Of a stretch of 64,000 bases of DNA, positions 11,641 through 23,354 are shown piece after piece. The stretch lies in assembly GCA_963556695.1 (NCBI GenBank), contig CAUWAG010000004.1, positions 3,348,001-3,412,000 on the forward strand. Direction: 5' to 3'. The position numbers and the translations under genes are program-made. Every line of letters starts with the position of its first letter. Position 1 is the first letter of the stretch. The notes below the pieces were generated by a model. It was not told where the DNA came from and did not search any database. It saw nothing but the letters and a program-made list of their open reading frames with translations. Origin of the DNA: Anthostomella pinea. Its lineage: Eukaryota > Ascomycota > Sordariomycetes > Xylariales > Xylariaceae.

Positions 11641-11845
11641 CACTGACCCTCCAAAAGTCTCCGAGCATCCACCACGCTAGTTTCAAAACGCGTCTACGCG
11701 CTCGCGACCCCCTTCCTTCTTCACCTTTTATTCACTCAACACCAAAACGATGGATTTACAAAAGGTTGGTACAATTCTGACCGAAAATCGCGGGCCAAAC
11801 CAGGAATTTACTTCCGAAGCTCGTGCAGCTATTGTAACTCGTGCT
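11641..11845 (+). mobile_element. 5' fragment of the Tc1-type transposon
   Basis: It starts right after a TA with the same terminal sequence as the right end of the 3329-4562 element. It runs through the leader and first 30 or so codons of the transposase (start MDLQKVG), nearly identical in sequence, then ends abruptly. The rest of the element is absent, so this is a truncated copy. Confidence 0.8.
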
Positions 11846-12014
11846 ACATGCCACCATGCCGCATTGTTCCGTGCGAGGGTATGGTCGGCCCTTGACTCGG
11901 AAGTGGCTGGAGAGGCATGCATAAGAAATTTGTTTGGGCTGCACAACACGCATACCACTAACAATTATTATGCTGGGGTGGGGCAGGAGTTGTGGATTCC
12001 AAACACTCGCTCCT

Positions 12015-12075
12015 CCCATCATCACGCTTCCCATCACGCTTCCCATCACGCTTCCCATCACGCTTCCCATCACGG
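12015..12075. repeat. 12-bp tandem repeat, four to five copies
   Basis: The unit CCCATCACGCTT is repeated in perfect register from 12030, after a slightly longer first copy. Confidence 0.9.
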
Positions 12076-13341
12076 CTACCGAACCCGAAGGTACGCACTT
12101 ACATTCGACGTTGCCTTCCTCCATCCCACGTATGACGCCTTGAACTACGAGCTAAGTTGTTTTCATATCCATCGGGATAAGGTTGCTGCAAGAGCCGGTT
12201 CCTGGAATGCTGCTGCAGCCAGAGCTCACTACGAACCATGGCCCCGACACCTCTTTCACAGGCCTGTACTGTTCCATAGACACACCAACAATGAAGGAAA
12301 TGCGACCAACCCCCTTGTGCCTACCGCCCAAGTCTCCCTCCTCGATACAATCTCTGGCATTGGCTAGCCCCGCCAACTCTGACCGAATGCTCCACGAGCC
12401 GTATCAAGATACCGTCCACTGGACAGCAACATGCTGCCTCCACCTCTCTTGCATCGCGCCCCATTTCAACCACGAGATCCCGAGCGCACAACCCCACATC
12501 ATAGCGAAGCGTCGGGGCAAAATCGAGTCGACGAAGCGACTTCTCAATCAGTTGATATCATAAACCGAAAATTGACACCATGAATATGGATGAGAGCGTT
12601 GAGCATGTTATGACGAGAGCGCAGATTTGCAAAACTCTGGCGTTGATTACACCAGTAGTTACAATCTAGAGTAGTTGCAATTTATGGATGACTATAATCT
12701 GAATAACTGAAACCAACTAGACTCGAGTAGCTGCAATCCACAGTAGCTGCAGCATGCAACACGCAGCAGGTCTCACGAGTGTATACAGAAGGAAGTGCGC
12801 ACACAACCCCCTTGAGCAAGCGACCGACTCTTGAAGCGGACTGGGTCCATTGGAGGGCCGTGCCCCTGTTCCAGGTAGATCATCTCGACAGCGTCTGCTC
12901 ACTAAGTAGGGTTCAGGTGTCTCCAGATTTTTGTAGCCACCGATATATATTCGCATTCGCATGTTTAGACCATGTCTGCGATGTGGCCACCTGCCATGCT
13001 AGCGCGTGGTTAAAGCTTCTGAGGGCCTTACGAGGTTGGGAGCACGTGAGACCCCGCCCCCGCCCCAATATGACGAGCGCATTCTGCCAGAAATTTGGAA
13101 ACACGACTTTTCGCCATTACCCACCCCAGCCTGTTCAAGAGGACAGAATCAATCAGATCCTGGACCGGGACCGGATCTAGTGGTCGCATTCCATCATCGA
13201 GGATACACCATCTGTGAAACCCAATACATCTCGCTAACTCATAGGACTTTTCAACCAAGAACCTCATTGATTCCCAACCTGTCTACTACCACCCAACGTT
13301 TAACCTCGACCGATTACCCAACATCGCACCAGGTTTTTGAT

Positions 13342-13368
13342 ATGGCTCCGACTAGTATCACTGCCTAA
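13342..13368 (+). promoter_or_regulatory. Upstream ORF, 8 codons plus stop, in the leader of the 13449 gene
   Basis: A short frame (MAPTSITA and stop) lies 80 bases before the start of the next gene, in a pyrimidine- and A-rich leader. If transcription starts upstream of it, it could limit translation; this is inference only. Confidence 0.3.
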
Positions 13369-13448
13369 CAACCCTGGAAAGGAGACTCGCAACAACAAAC
13401 CGCCTCTCTCACCTATACCGAGGCCTTCGATTAGACAAAATCCTCATC

Positions 13449-13772
13449 ATGTCTGAAGCGGTGAGTGTCACTTTTGAGCGTTGATATATCATTAACTAAC
13501 CTGCAATACAACAGGATGCCAGCTCTATAGCCGGGGGACAATACCACGAAATCGTACTTTTCGATCCAGTAACCACTGAAAGAACATTGTATGCGAAAGG
13601 CCACGAAGTCATCATATTCCGCAAGAAAGAACAACGGCGGTATCAACCTAGCGACGGAGAAAAACTTCAGGTTCCAGCAGGATTCGCAGTCCGGGTAGCT
13701 AAAGCGCATATTACATGGGGATCAGATGTTGAACAAGTCCAGCCGCAAATGACTGACTCGCCGATATCATGA
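13449..13772 (+). CDS. Small uncharacterised protein, 89 aa, two exons
   Basis: Exon 1 is just four codons (13449-13460). A 54-nt intron (GTGAGT..ACAACAG, CTAAC branch) is followed by exon 2 at 13515-13772. The tiny first exon with textbook splice sites argues for a real gene. The product is predicted beta-rich and soluble (IVLFDPVTTERTLYAKG, then EVIIFRKKEQRRYQ). It has no signal peptide, and I recognise no family. Right after the stop, another frame reads like protein for about 40 codons (NVTGKCQPKTGCPVFICP). It cannot be joined by a splice, so it may be a shifted remnant of a longer ancestral protein. Confidence 0.55.
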
Positions 13773-13953
13773 TCACGGCATCTTCTTCAACGTTACCGGG
13801 AAATGCCAACCCAAAACAGGATGTCCTGTCTTTATTTGTCCACTGACGACCGGACTGGATAGCGACGGAGAGAAAGGAATCGTTCCCTAATACATAATCC
13901 AATTGAGCGATGGCAAGCCCGGTGTACCTATAGGGGAACGCTATCGATGATAC

Positions 13954-14903
13954 TTAGTAGGCGGGCATGAGTATTGGACGGGTAATCTCACCATACGGCA
14001 GATAAGCGAGAGGCGAAAAGTCGAGATTGTCTTTCTCTAGGATTCGTTGATCACCTGTTGCCCCAAATGTGTTGTCGAGTTGCCCTCCATACAAGGCCTG
14101 CGAACTTACGCCCTGCACACTCCAATTGTGAGGGACGTCAACTTGAGGGACGTCAACTTGAGGGACGTCAACTTGAGGGACTGAGTTGTCTCGGGTACGC
14201 TCATCATGAGGTGCATTGTGCTCAAGCGGGTGGAGGTTGGCGGATTCAGGCTGGCAAGACAGTTGTGCTCGTTCGGTGCGTTGTCTCTTCTGCCCTAAAA
14301 CACCGACTCCACTCGGCGATGCCGTAACCCTCTTGCGACCTGCTCTAGTGGCATCGGGTCGTCCTGCCTCTAGAATACCGCAATCTTTGGCTTTGACAGC
14401 CTCCGTCACTTCTAGTGGTTGTTAATTACCATGGAAGGGGCTGTGTCAAAAATATGGTGCTTACCCAGAAAGAAATGAAATGCCATTTCAAAATTTGACT
14501 TTTTCCAGTTCATGTAGCAATCGAACCAAGACGACTGGAACTCCTCCTTTGCAAGAAGCAGGCTAGCCTTTGCTAACGACGGTCCATGTGCAGCAAGAGC
14601 TTCCACCTGACTCTTTGAAAGGTATTTGGCGAAACATACGAACACAATAATGGGAATCACGTCCTTTCCCAAATTGGCTTTGGCATCAGATGAATAGCGG
14701 TAAGGTAGTATGTCGCCGCAAGGATGACTTGGTAACTTCTCCTTTTTCCGATACCGTTTTGTGAGAGCAGTCAGTGCCGCTCGGGCTTGGGATTTCGCTT
14801 CATTGCGATGCTCTAATTCTTCCAGCCTAGCCTTAAGACTAGCCAGTTCTACGGAAAGCTCGGAAAGCTCTCGTTCGGTCCCGAGATCGTTTGGCAATGA
14901 CAT
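13954..14903 (-). CDS. Uncharacterised coiled-coil protein, 298 aa, two exons
   Basis: Exons are 14903-14465 and 14411-13954, around a 53-nt intron (GTAAGC..CTAG), with exact phase. The start MSLPNDLG is followed by a heptad-like helix (about residues 9-40, ELSELSVELASLKARLEELE), then a basic stretch (KRYRKKEK) and a compact helical region up to the intron. The second half is disordered and basic. It includes a five-residue repeat PQVDV, three copies plus a partial one, encoded by a 15-bp DNA repeat. No known domain is recognised. The coiled coil next to basic residues would allow a DNA-binding dimer, but no bZIP pattern is clear. Confidence 0.6.
14130..14182. repeat. 15-bp in-frame minisatellite within the 298-aa gene
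   Basis: Unit GAGGGACGTCAACTT, three perfect copies plus a partial one. It encodes repeats of PQVDV on the minus strand. Copy number change would keep frame. Confidence 0.9.
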
Positions 14904-15425
14904 TGTGGTGAACAGGCCGATTAGCGAAAAGGAATTGTGGATGAAATGAAGTGTAAAGTAGAACCTTCTAGGTCGATGGAGATGGATGCGAAATTTCGCA
15001 TGCGCCACGGGCTGCGTGTTCCCGCTAAGCCCTCGTAGCGGAGAATCTCTGTGTATTAGCCCTGGCGAGCCCCACCGATCGATCTGCGCAAGAATGTTGG
15101 ACAAGTTGGGTCAAAGCGCCAGGCCGCATTGGCTACGAAGATCGCCATAACGCATACTGAAGAAGGAAGTGGTAGGGATTCTCGAGGATGGACCCGCGGG
15201 AAGGAACTATCCTTTACCGGAATCAGCGTCAATTGGCTGAACAGAGATTGTGGCATGCAGGGTGAAGCCCCGGCACCTGTCTAGGTAGATGAAAGCACAC
15301 CGGTAAATCTGTCAATCCCCAACGGTCTGATGAGATCAACTGCTCGCACGTTGTTAGCTTGTTAGTAATATATACTCACTATACAATCCAGCTAAACATG
15401 TGGTTCCGTATGACAATCGTTCTCA
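14904..15425. other. Divergent intergenic region
   Basis: It separates the minus-strand coiled-coil gene from the plus-strand nuclease-like gene. Nothing else is seen. Confidence 0.4.
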
Positions 15426-16493
15426 ATGAATACAAACAATCTACCCCCGCTCTCAAGTGCACGGGTGGACAGAGGCCGGAATCTCCCACCACTAGCTGGA
15501 GGTTGGGACCCGCAGACGGAGGAATCGGTAGTCCCTTCATTTGGCGCTGTGAGGACGCTACACGACAAGATAAACCAGCGAACTCACACCGGGGGCCCGA
15601 CACAAGAACATGTGACTTCGGCTTTCTGGGGGCAATTGATGCGCCGATATTTCCCCGACACGGATACCTACATCACCACTCCTGAGACCCCTCCCGGAAT
15701 CGATACGAATTGAAGAAGAGTAGATTGGGCTCTGAGGCGCAATGTACAATTCGACGACGACGCCAGTGAGGGCATTGTTTCCGTCGCGTACTGGGAATTG
15801 AAACGACCCGGCAGGAAAACCCAGGCAGTCGATTCGCAGATCGATTCGGCTGGCCGAACCTCCTTGCAACAGGAAGGCATCGACAAGATCTATCTACTTA
15901 CCGCCTGTGGTACGCTCTTCCGTACCTTCAAGATGTATCCAGATGAAAACGACGCGACAAAGATACTACGGATGCCGATGGACGATGGACCTGGAAGATT
16001 AACAGACTTGAATCACTACTATGAGATCGATTCTGGTCATGGCAGTGCCATCTTCAAAAATTTCGTCGCTGCCTGCACTTCGGAACCCCCCGTCGTTTTA
16101 AACCGGCAGGCATCATCCTTCCCCGACGCATGGGAAGAGGGCTCGGGGGGTTCTGCAAAAGAAGATGGAGTGGGGACCCAGGCTGCACTGCCTCCAGCTG
16201 CTGCAGGCTACCAAGAGGATCCCATGCCGGCGAGCCAGGAGGCGGGGGATTCAGCCCCACCCAGATGGACTGGCGGGAAGGCACCAGCCGGTCTCGAGTG
16301 GAATAACAGGCGCGTTGTCTACTGTACAGTGAAGAGAGAAGCCCATAGGTCGAGGGCTACAGAGTACACATACCGTGACCACAAGGATCGGCATACGACC
16401 TCAACCAGAGATAAGTGGCACAGGAAGGATGGTATTCGGTACCTAACAGCTGAGAGGCACGTGTATGTGGCCAAGAACCCTAAGGTTTTCTGA
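15426..16493 (+). pseudogene. Putative PD-(D/E)xK nuclease-like protein, interrupted by one TGA
   Basis: One frame runs for 355 codons with a single internal TGA at 15711-15713. No splice sites remove it. The upstream part (HVTSAFWGQLMRRYFP, about residue 75) and the downstream part (RRVDWALRRNVQFDDD) read as one protein. A CGA-to-TGA change next to arginine codons explains the stop. Just after it comes VAYWELKRPGR, which resembles the E-x-K strand of PD-(D/E)xK folds, followed by YLLTACGTLFRTF. A disordered linker (about residues 220-290) and a basic C-terminus follow. The nuclease assignment is inference from the motif; I recognise no exact family. The start ATG is plausible but unproven. 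Confidence 0.45.
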
Positions 16494-16791
16494 TTTTTGT
16501 CTTTTTGTTCTTATCTCTTACTCGTGAGCAAGTCTTGCTCACGACGAGGGAAGATGACACCAGGCGGCAGCTACGGCCATATTTATTTCATTGGTTGGTC
16601 CTGTATTTCCAACGCGTCATGGGTCGGCAGGTAGCCGATGGAGCAAACACGGAGGTCCTGGTAGCTACCGCCGAGGGATCCAGTCCTGCAGTATGTAAAA
16701 GCGCAACCAGCAACTCAATTCATCCATCGTTTCTATATTTACCACAAGTAACCCAATTTGATTGACCTTTCTTACACCTATATCGATCACA

Positions 16792-18765
16792 ATGTCAACT
16801 TCAGACGAAGACGAGGAACCTATCATCAGGCGGTATTTCGACGGGCAGCTATGCTGGCTTTGCCACTTTTATCTTCAAGACTGGGATCTTGTCACAGGTA
16901 CCTTACTACCTAATTCTTGGCCGTTTGTACATAACAAGTTTTCTGATGATGCACAGTGGAAGTGGATAACTCGACGATACACTTCCGACTTGACGATGGA
17001 CGTTCGAGCTCTCAATATAGAGAAGGAAGCCTGATTGTCGAGACAGGTTCTGTAAATTTACCGGACTGTGAGACCGCTCCTGGCTTCCATCAAAAGTGTC
17101 GCCAAGTTGTTGCTTTTCAGTTGAATAATAATTTCCGGCCTGCGATGAGGTATTTATTCACCCGTCTGTGCCATGGATGAATGCAAGATGGAATATCCTG
17201 GACCAGGAGCTGTCCTGCAGGCTTCAACAACAAGATTGGCCTAGGACCCTCCCCCCCGAAGTGTGGTGCATGATTTCTGGCTATCTCGTGCGCGAATACT
17301 CTGCATCCAAAGCAGGTCAGCTTGCCGCCACACTAGTCGCGATGTCAGAGACAATCCTAGACCTCTCTTTGGATATCCGCATCGAGTACAGAATCATAGA
17401 GGGGAATCGGTACATTTCGAATCTATACAATCCTCAGGTACCTGGCTTGTTGCCAGCTAGGGACCAAAGCTTCCCACAAAAACGCAGGCTTAACATCGGG
17501 GGTGACCATTTCGGCGTCAGGGTCTTACATTTCGACTCGGATGATTTGTCACTTCTTGGTGATGTACGCGATCTGTGGTGGTGTCGGATCCCCCTGTCCT
17601 GTACACATATACGGGTTAAACACGATGTGAGCTTCTAATAATACCGTCGCCATTTAAATGTACTAAATAATTGCGCAGGGCCTCAAAGTTCGGCAGATCT
17701 TGCCCTTGGATGCTAATTGCTTTACTACAAACTCAACTGCAATCCTTCGACCTGAGCCGGGCATCGAGATCACTCAGTTGATACACCTGGGTCATCGCAG
17801 TCCAAGACAAATAGATCATCGCGGTGTTATCCTACAATGCTTTGTATGCAATGCCTCTGATGTACTCGGCTACTCAGCACAGTGCGTAGGTAACAACGTG
17901 ATCTCGATTTTTGAGCACAAGCCGTGTGCCAGGATGGACTTCTACCAACAGATGAACAGTTATGGTTGCCCTTCCGACGCCAATGTTTGGGTCCATTTTC
18001 CAATGAACAAAGGGGAACATATCGACTCGATTTTTGCGAGGGCTCAATACTCGGGTACTGCACCATACACGTCTATTGCATCCTTTGCCTTGACTGTAGG
18101 TACTCTATCTACCGTTTCGAGTTCTTTACTCACATAGCTGTTAGTTTGCTACAAATCGTGGACGAAAAGTCATGTTTGGACCTTACGGTACCATTCACCA
18201 GTTGGGTGACCAGTCTAACTTCAGGCTCAAGTTGCCGAACTCTCCGTCGACCATCTATATCACAGACCTACACAAGTCTGAAAGCAATTCTTTCGATATC
18301 GCTTTGAACCAGCCGCAACTGCGGTTTGACCCATGCCCTGCTCCAGTCTTGGAGAGATCTCTTAGTCCCTACCATCACTACTCATCCTGCGCCTTGGATG
18401 GCATTGTTGAGATCACACCTTGTATTGAACGCGGCCAGGGCAAAGACAGCCGGTGCTACATTGGTGGAATGATGGTGCGTTACGAAGATGGCAATCGAGC
18501 CTGCCTGGGCATGTGCCGCCTGGACTGGATGGGAAGCCCGCTTCGGGTGTGCAGTACGCATCTGCACATGGCTGCTGTGCGGTGCCAAGGCGAGAGACGG
18601 GTAGTGAGAGTGACCGTGGATGCTGGACCATTACTACCACTGGGCCAGTCAGAGCGCTGGGTGCGATTCCCCTGGTCCGGGACTCTAGACTGGTGGTTTA
18701 TTCGGTCTGCTGCCGTCATTAGGCATCGACCTTCTATAGCGGCAGCTACAGGCGATTCCAAGTAG
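16792..18765 (+). CDS. F-box-like protein, 591 aa, five exons
   Basis: Exons are 16792-16897, 16957-17149, 17188-17626, 17679-18095 and 18145-18765. The introns are 59, 38, 52 and 49 nt, and all five phases agree, giving 592 codons. The start has a good context (CACAATGTC) and an acidic N-terminus. A short cysteine pair (CWLCHFY) lies near residue 22. An F-box-like helix pair (LPPEVWCMISGYLVREY) begins near residue 121. The long C-terminal part, about residues 240-590, looks like the beta-rich region seen in fungal F-box proteins of unknown target (for example TNRGRKVMFGPYG). By family role it would be an SCF ubiquitin-ligase adaptor, but the F-box match is weak and the target unknown. The 38-nt intron is at the lower limit for fungi. 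Confidence 0.65.
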
Positions 18766-19275
18766 GGAGCCAGAGGTTGCCGTCGGCGATCTCTTCGAGC
18801 GCGTCTGTCATATTGGCATCGAGAGCGAATAACGAACGAATAGAGAGGGAAAGTGGTGGATATAAGCGCACTGGGAAACCCAAATGTATTCTCTTGCCCC
18901 GTCAATTGTTCTTGACGTGTGCCTTCTGGTCCTCTGACAGCTTAGTAGGGGCCGTTCCCTTTCGAGCAATCTTACTTATTGGTCGGAGTAACGCGTCTTG
19001 GGGGGTACTTCCAAACTAGATTGCCTGCACTCTGTATCGATGAATTCCGGCATGTAGTATTTGCGATACATATTGGAAGTCCCGACTCCCACCCGAGTGA
19101 CCCATGATATGATTATGTTCTTCTGGGGTAACGTTCTCATTTGGCTTCTTGCCGGATGCTCTACGGATGTCTCAAAATATTAGACGATCTACATAACCGT
19201 AAGAATGTCCAAAGCATTAAAAAGCCTCGAGTGCGCTTGAGTACTTGTAGTAGTCTGTCTAGTAACTCTAGTCGT
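18766..19275. other. Intergenic
   Basis: No supported gene between the F-box-like gene and the recombinase remnant. Confidence 0.4.
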
Positions 19276-20118
19276 TTACGTCGCGAAGATGAATCTGTTA
19301 CGCCATTCGTCGCTCGGTCGTACCCGGAGGGAGTAGATCTTCTCCAGACTGTTAATACCGCCCTGAAAAGCACCATCGGCAATAGCCAACGCTATCATGC
19401 CTATCACCGGACAATACAACAGGTTGGTTTCCTCCCTGAATCCATAGGCAGCAGGCAGTTTCCTGTCTCCCCCCTTTTTCGTATTCTGCAGGCGAAGTTT
19501 TACCGTAAGATACGACCGTCCAGTTCCGTTAGGGAACAAAGAGAAAGTAAGGTCCTGGTATCCGATCATGCGTATCGTGGTTGGTCGTGAGGAGGTAGCG
19601 GCGCCTATGATTAGCATCATAGCAGGCTGTAACCTAAACCGCTCGTGTGGAAAAATCTCGGTGTCTCGGCTCCAGTGGTTGTTCAGCAGAATGGCCAGGT
19701 CCTGCACGTGCAAGGGAGACTTGTCCTTGGTCTCGGTGCTCAACGCATACCGGTGTTGAATAGAGTCCACATACTGGAAGGCATTAGAAGGTACGCTGTA
19801 AGGTCAACCAATGACATGGCTTGCGTTGTGCGGTTTACGTAGCGTCGCTTCGGGCATCCAAGACTCGGACGTGCCAGCATATATTGAACATTGCGTCCAT
19901 CAGTAGTCTTTGCATAAGCCGTTTATCTTCAACAATACCATACATATCTGCTTCCAGTATGTCACCACGGTGGACTTCTTGCTGATCCTCCCGGTCTTGA
20001 TGCGCCATCGAAGGAATGCCTTGAGATCTTCAAGACTTGCTGGGTTGAGGGCGTCAAGAGGATCAATTCCACGCTTAGAGCAAAATCTAGAATACGTTGG
20101 AGAAAAAGACAACCACAA
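19276..20118 (-). pseudogene. Truncated DUF3435 (tyrosine recombinase-like) remnant
   Basis: Two disconnected frames resemble the DUF3435/FluG-domain family, the tyrosine recombinases found as captains of Starship elements. The N-terminal piece (about 20118-19900) includes SPTYSRFCSKRGIDPLD and LKAFLRWRIKTGRISKKS. The second piece (about 19770-19276) includes FPHERFRLQPAMMLIIGAAT and SSRPTTIRMIGYQDLTF, where the Arg aligns with the first catalytic Arg of the family. The frame stops after RNRFIFAT, before any region holding the second Arg, the His and the Tyr, so the gene is dead. It is divergent from the intact recombinase at 20980 and is transcribed away from it. Confidence 0.6.
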
Positions 20119-20979
20119 GATACAATGTCTATGCTTGATCCATTTGCTTTTCTGACTGGTAAGAGTTTTCTTAGTTGGACCGGCATACCGCTTGCCCTGA
20201 GCTGGGCCCTCATCTTCGTCGCTGTCAGAAAAGAACTCTAGCTTTCACTGCTGTCTGAAACGAAAGTGATGGTACGGTCGGAAGGTAACAGTGTGATAGC
20301 AACAGGTCTATTAAAATGTCGCTCTTGGCTTTGAGCGATTGGCACGACTTGTTGTGACCAGTGACATATCAGCGATAGATGACGGAGAGAGACGAAAAGA
20401 GCGAAGGAACGAAAAGGAAGAAGAAGCGATTGGGTTAGGCCTGTGATGAAAAGTGAGAAGTGAGAAGTGGGAAGTAAGAAGTGAGAAGTAAAGGGGTATC
20501 AAGGGGTGTGAGGGACAAAGGGTGTGAGGGACAAAGGGTGTGAGGGACAAAGGGTGTGAGGGACAAAGGGTGTGAGGGACAAGGGGTGTGAGGGACAAGG
20601 GGTGTGACGGTCAAGAGGTATAGAGGTGTTAGAGTGGGGTGCTAAAAAGAGGTGGGGGAGGGTGTACGCACAGATAGGCTTAAAGCGGCATGCAAATCTA
20701 ATATGGAGCTGGTCCCTATAATGGACTAAAAGAGTACAAAGTAGGTAATATATTATCTATTATAATAATGCCCTCACGCAGTCTCTAGGAGCAGGTACTC
20801 GCCGTGACGGGTTGGCACATTGAACAACCAGCCTCGTCTTGTCCCGCACAATTACATTTTTCTACACAATCACATTCTTCTTTACAATTGCCTTCTTCTG
20901 CACACTCATCTTTTCTAGCAGTTAATATCTATTACTCGTCGCATCTTTCGTTCCTTAGGGTGCTTCCGCTGCAGGTGTC
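20119..20979. other. Head-to-head spacer between two recombinase genes, rich in short repeats
   Basis: It contains the tandem repeats listed separately, then an AT-rich stretch (about 20690-20770). A pyrimidine-rich leader (TTCTTCTGCACACTCATCTTT region) leads into the captain start. If the element at 20980 is a Starship, its 5' end should lie here. Confidence 0.4.
20452..20615. repeat. 7-bp and 16-bp tandem repeats upstream of the captain gene
   Basis: A run of GTGAGAA-like units (about 20452-20491) is followed by about seven copies of a 16-bp unit GGGTGTGAGGGACAAA (about 20503-20615). The last copies drift to GACAAGG. All are G-rich on the plus strand. Confidence 0.9.
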
Positions 20980-23354
20980 ATGTCTTCGGACTCAGAATCA
21001 GGCTCTGAATACGTCGATTCCGTTTGCAGCGGACTCGAGAGTGACGGAGAGCTGCCAGACAACGACCTCTCCAGCGGAGTCGACCAGGCCCTCAACGACG
21101 ACCAGGTCGGATTCATCCCGGCCCAGGATGAGAATGCCGTTGCCGACATTGAGAGACAGGTCCGTCGCTTTAGCACCGTCCCTCCGGATGCCGAGGACGA
21201 GGACAACCTCTTCGACGGCAACTTGAACCCTGTCGGTTACTACCAGCAGCTGATCGACGAATTCAACGAGGATGACTTCAAGCACAAGGAATACTCCAAG
21301 GGGACTATCAAGCTGATCCAGAACTCCGAGAACCAATGGCGCAGGTACGTACCATCCATCTCCATCTGTCGACTTGCCCCGCTGACATTCTCAGATTCTG
21401 TCTCAAGGTCCTGCGGACCTCCAACTGGCAGAAGGTGCTCCAGAAGATTAAATTCCGGCTGGTGTATGCCTTTCTGCACTGGCACTTGAGCCAGACGACC
21501 GGCAAGGGTGGCCGATCGAAGCGGCGCGTGAAGACGAAGGCTTCCCTCGTGACGTTCTGGTGCTGTTTCCGACTCGCGTTCGAACGACAGACCTGCCTGA
21601 AGATCGATGACAGGGTCAACCGTAGCCTGATGCACAATGCGCTCGTGGAGCTCGGCAACCGCTACAAGCTCACGCACAAGACGCGCGAGAACCGTTCGCT
21701 GACGCTTGAAGATCTCAAGGACCAGATCGAGTTGACGCTTCAGACCACGGAGAAGTCGTTCAAGCTCGGAGAACAGCGTGTGCTGGCCGTGCTGTTTCTT
21801 CTTCTGCTCGCCCCCGCCGGATCGCGCCCGACTTCGATTCTGGAGCTTCGTTTTGGCGACATCAACGTGCTGCTTATCCGTGACCCTGCTCATCCTCAGG
21901 CGCAGCCCCGACTAGTCATTCGGCTGAGCTTGGAATACACGAAGAGGTACCTGGGTCGAAAGGCAACGAAGCACTTCATGATCCCAGAAATTATCTACGA
22001 CCCGAGCCTATTCCTCAGTCCCCACGTTTTCCTGCTCGCTGTGCTGTTTCGACATCGCGCGTTCTTGTCCGAGCCCTTGAACAACGATCCACACCTTCTG
22101 AGCCGCCTGAAGATTCACCCCAGTGGAAACGAGCTGCCGCTCAGCCTTAAGCCTGAGCTGAACGACGTCCATCTGTTTCGGCGAACAAAAAAAACCCTCG
22201 CGGGCTTCGTCATGTCGGAAGAGCCCATCACCTATGACACGATGCGCACGTGGATCAATAGGATAGGAAAGCTGCTGGGCTTTGAGCACAACACGATCTG
22301 CTACAACCTCCGCTACATGGCCGGCAACAACCTCGATCAGAACGTCAATGTCAGTGATTCTCTGCGGAACTTGATCTTGGACCATGCACCCGGTTCCGAC
22401 ACCTTCCAGAAGCACTACCTCAACCGCAATGTCGTCGCCGATCTATGGGCTATCCACCGCAAGGAGCAGCCACAGCAGGCCTTGCTGCAACAAGCCACCA
22501 GTCACGGCCACTCTCGAAATTCCCGGCGGCCGGTCGATCTGACCCCCGAGCAGTCGGCTGCCCTCAAGGAAGACCCCAAGTACAAGCGCCTCAGTGAGCA
22601 ACTGAGTCAACTGCCTCCAGGGCCGCGGTTCGCCAAGGAGCGCCTGAGGGTCACACGCGAGCGCCACACTCTCCAGATCAAGCTCCGTGCGGCCGAGCTG
22701 CAGCGGGTCCTTGAGGAATTCAAGCACAAGCAGTCGGTCGAGGATGTGGAACGACAGGCACAGGGTGAGGACTTTAGTGCCCTGTCCTCCACGGCCATCA
22801 ATAGCCGTACCACGCGTGAGATGAGCAAGGAACAGCGCAGGATGGTAGAGGCGCTCGAGGCACCGCTGGTTATTGGCAATCAAGGCCAGCGCCGTACTAA
22901 TGCCATCCTGGCCCTCCGCGACTATTGCTGGATCGAAGAAGTGCCTGTCAACAAACTGATAGATAGTCGTCAGGCAGCAACCCCGCCTGGGCTGCCATCC
23001 CAGCCCGGGCCATCCGGCGGTCCCTCGTCTACAGGCAATGCCTGGAAACAGACGCTTAAGGACTCGGTCTTTACAGACAGGATGACTGGGGCGGTTCGCA
23101 GATGCTTCATCTGCGTCGCCCAGGCAGTGACTCTTCCGCCCCACGACCCCAACATCGAGAGGCTCTCCAACGAGTTCTACAGCATGCCGGTTCTCGGCCG
23201 ACACTTAATGGATGTGCACCTGTCACTTGTCGAAGAGGACGAGGCGACCGAGTGTCCTTTGTGCGAAACCGTCCTCATCGACAAGATGCATGTTCAGAAC
23301 CATGCGGAGGTAGTCCATGGTCTGAAGTCCTCGAAGAAGTGGAAGATGCGATAG
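20980..23354 (+). CDS. DUF3435 tyrosine recombinase, captain-like, 774 aa
   Basis: Exons 20980-21344 and 21395-23354 are joined across a 50-nt intron (GTACGT donor, GCTGAC branch, TCAG acceptor), giving 775 codons. The N-terminus is acidic. The recombinase domain covers about residues 120-470. Candidate catalytic residues are all present: Arg266 in GSRPTSILELRFGDI, Arg428 in CYNLRYMAGN, His452 in ILDHAPGSD and the nucleophile Tyr463 in FQKHYLNR. A helical region with a charged stretch follows, then two C-terminal zinc-finger-like units (about residues 690-765: RCFICV...HLMDVH and CPLCETVLIDKMHVQNH), as is usual for this family. Such proteins move Starship giant transposons by tyrosine recombination and normally sit at the 5' end facing inward, so cargo would lie to the right. 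A stand-alone Crypton-like relative cannot be excluded. Confidence 0.85.

Larger units (their letters stand above)
11846..13448. other. Intergenic with a short tandem repeat and a small uORF
   Basis: No convincing gene. Long open frames around 11.9-12.6 kb have no coding character. Near the right end lies the leader of the 13449 gene. Confidence 0.4.

Noticed and set aside
11750..12367. 205-codon plus-strand frame from the transposon start
   Set aside because: Only the first part is transposase; the rest is read-through into unrelated DNA and the 12-bp His-rich repeat.
21240..23204. Long open frames on the minus strand opposite the recombinase (for example 21240-21893 and 22443-23204)
   Set aside because: They are shadows of the GC-rich coding strand; the plus-strand product has clear domains and catalytic motifs.
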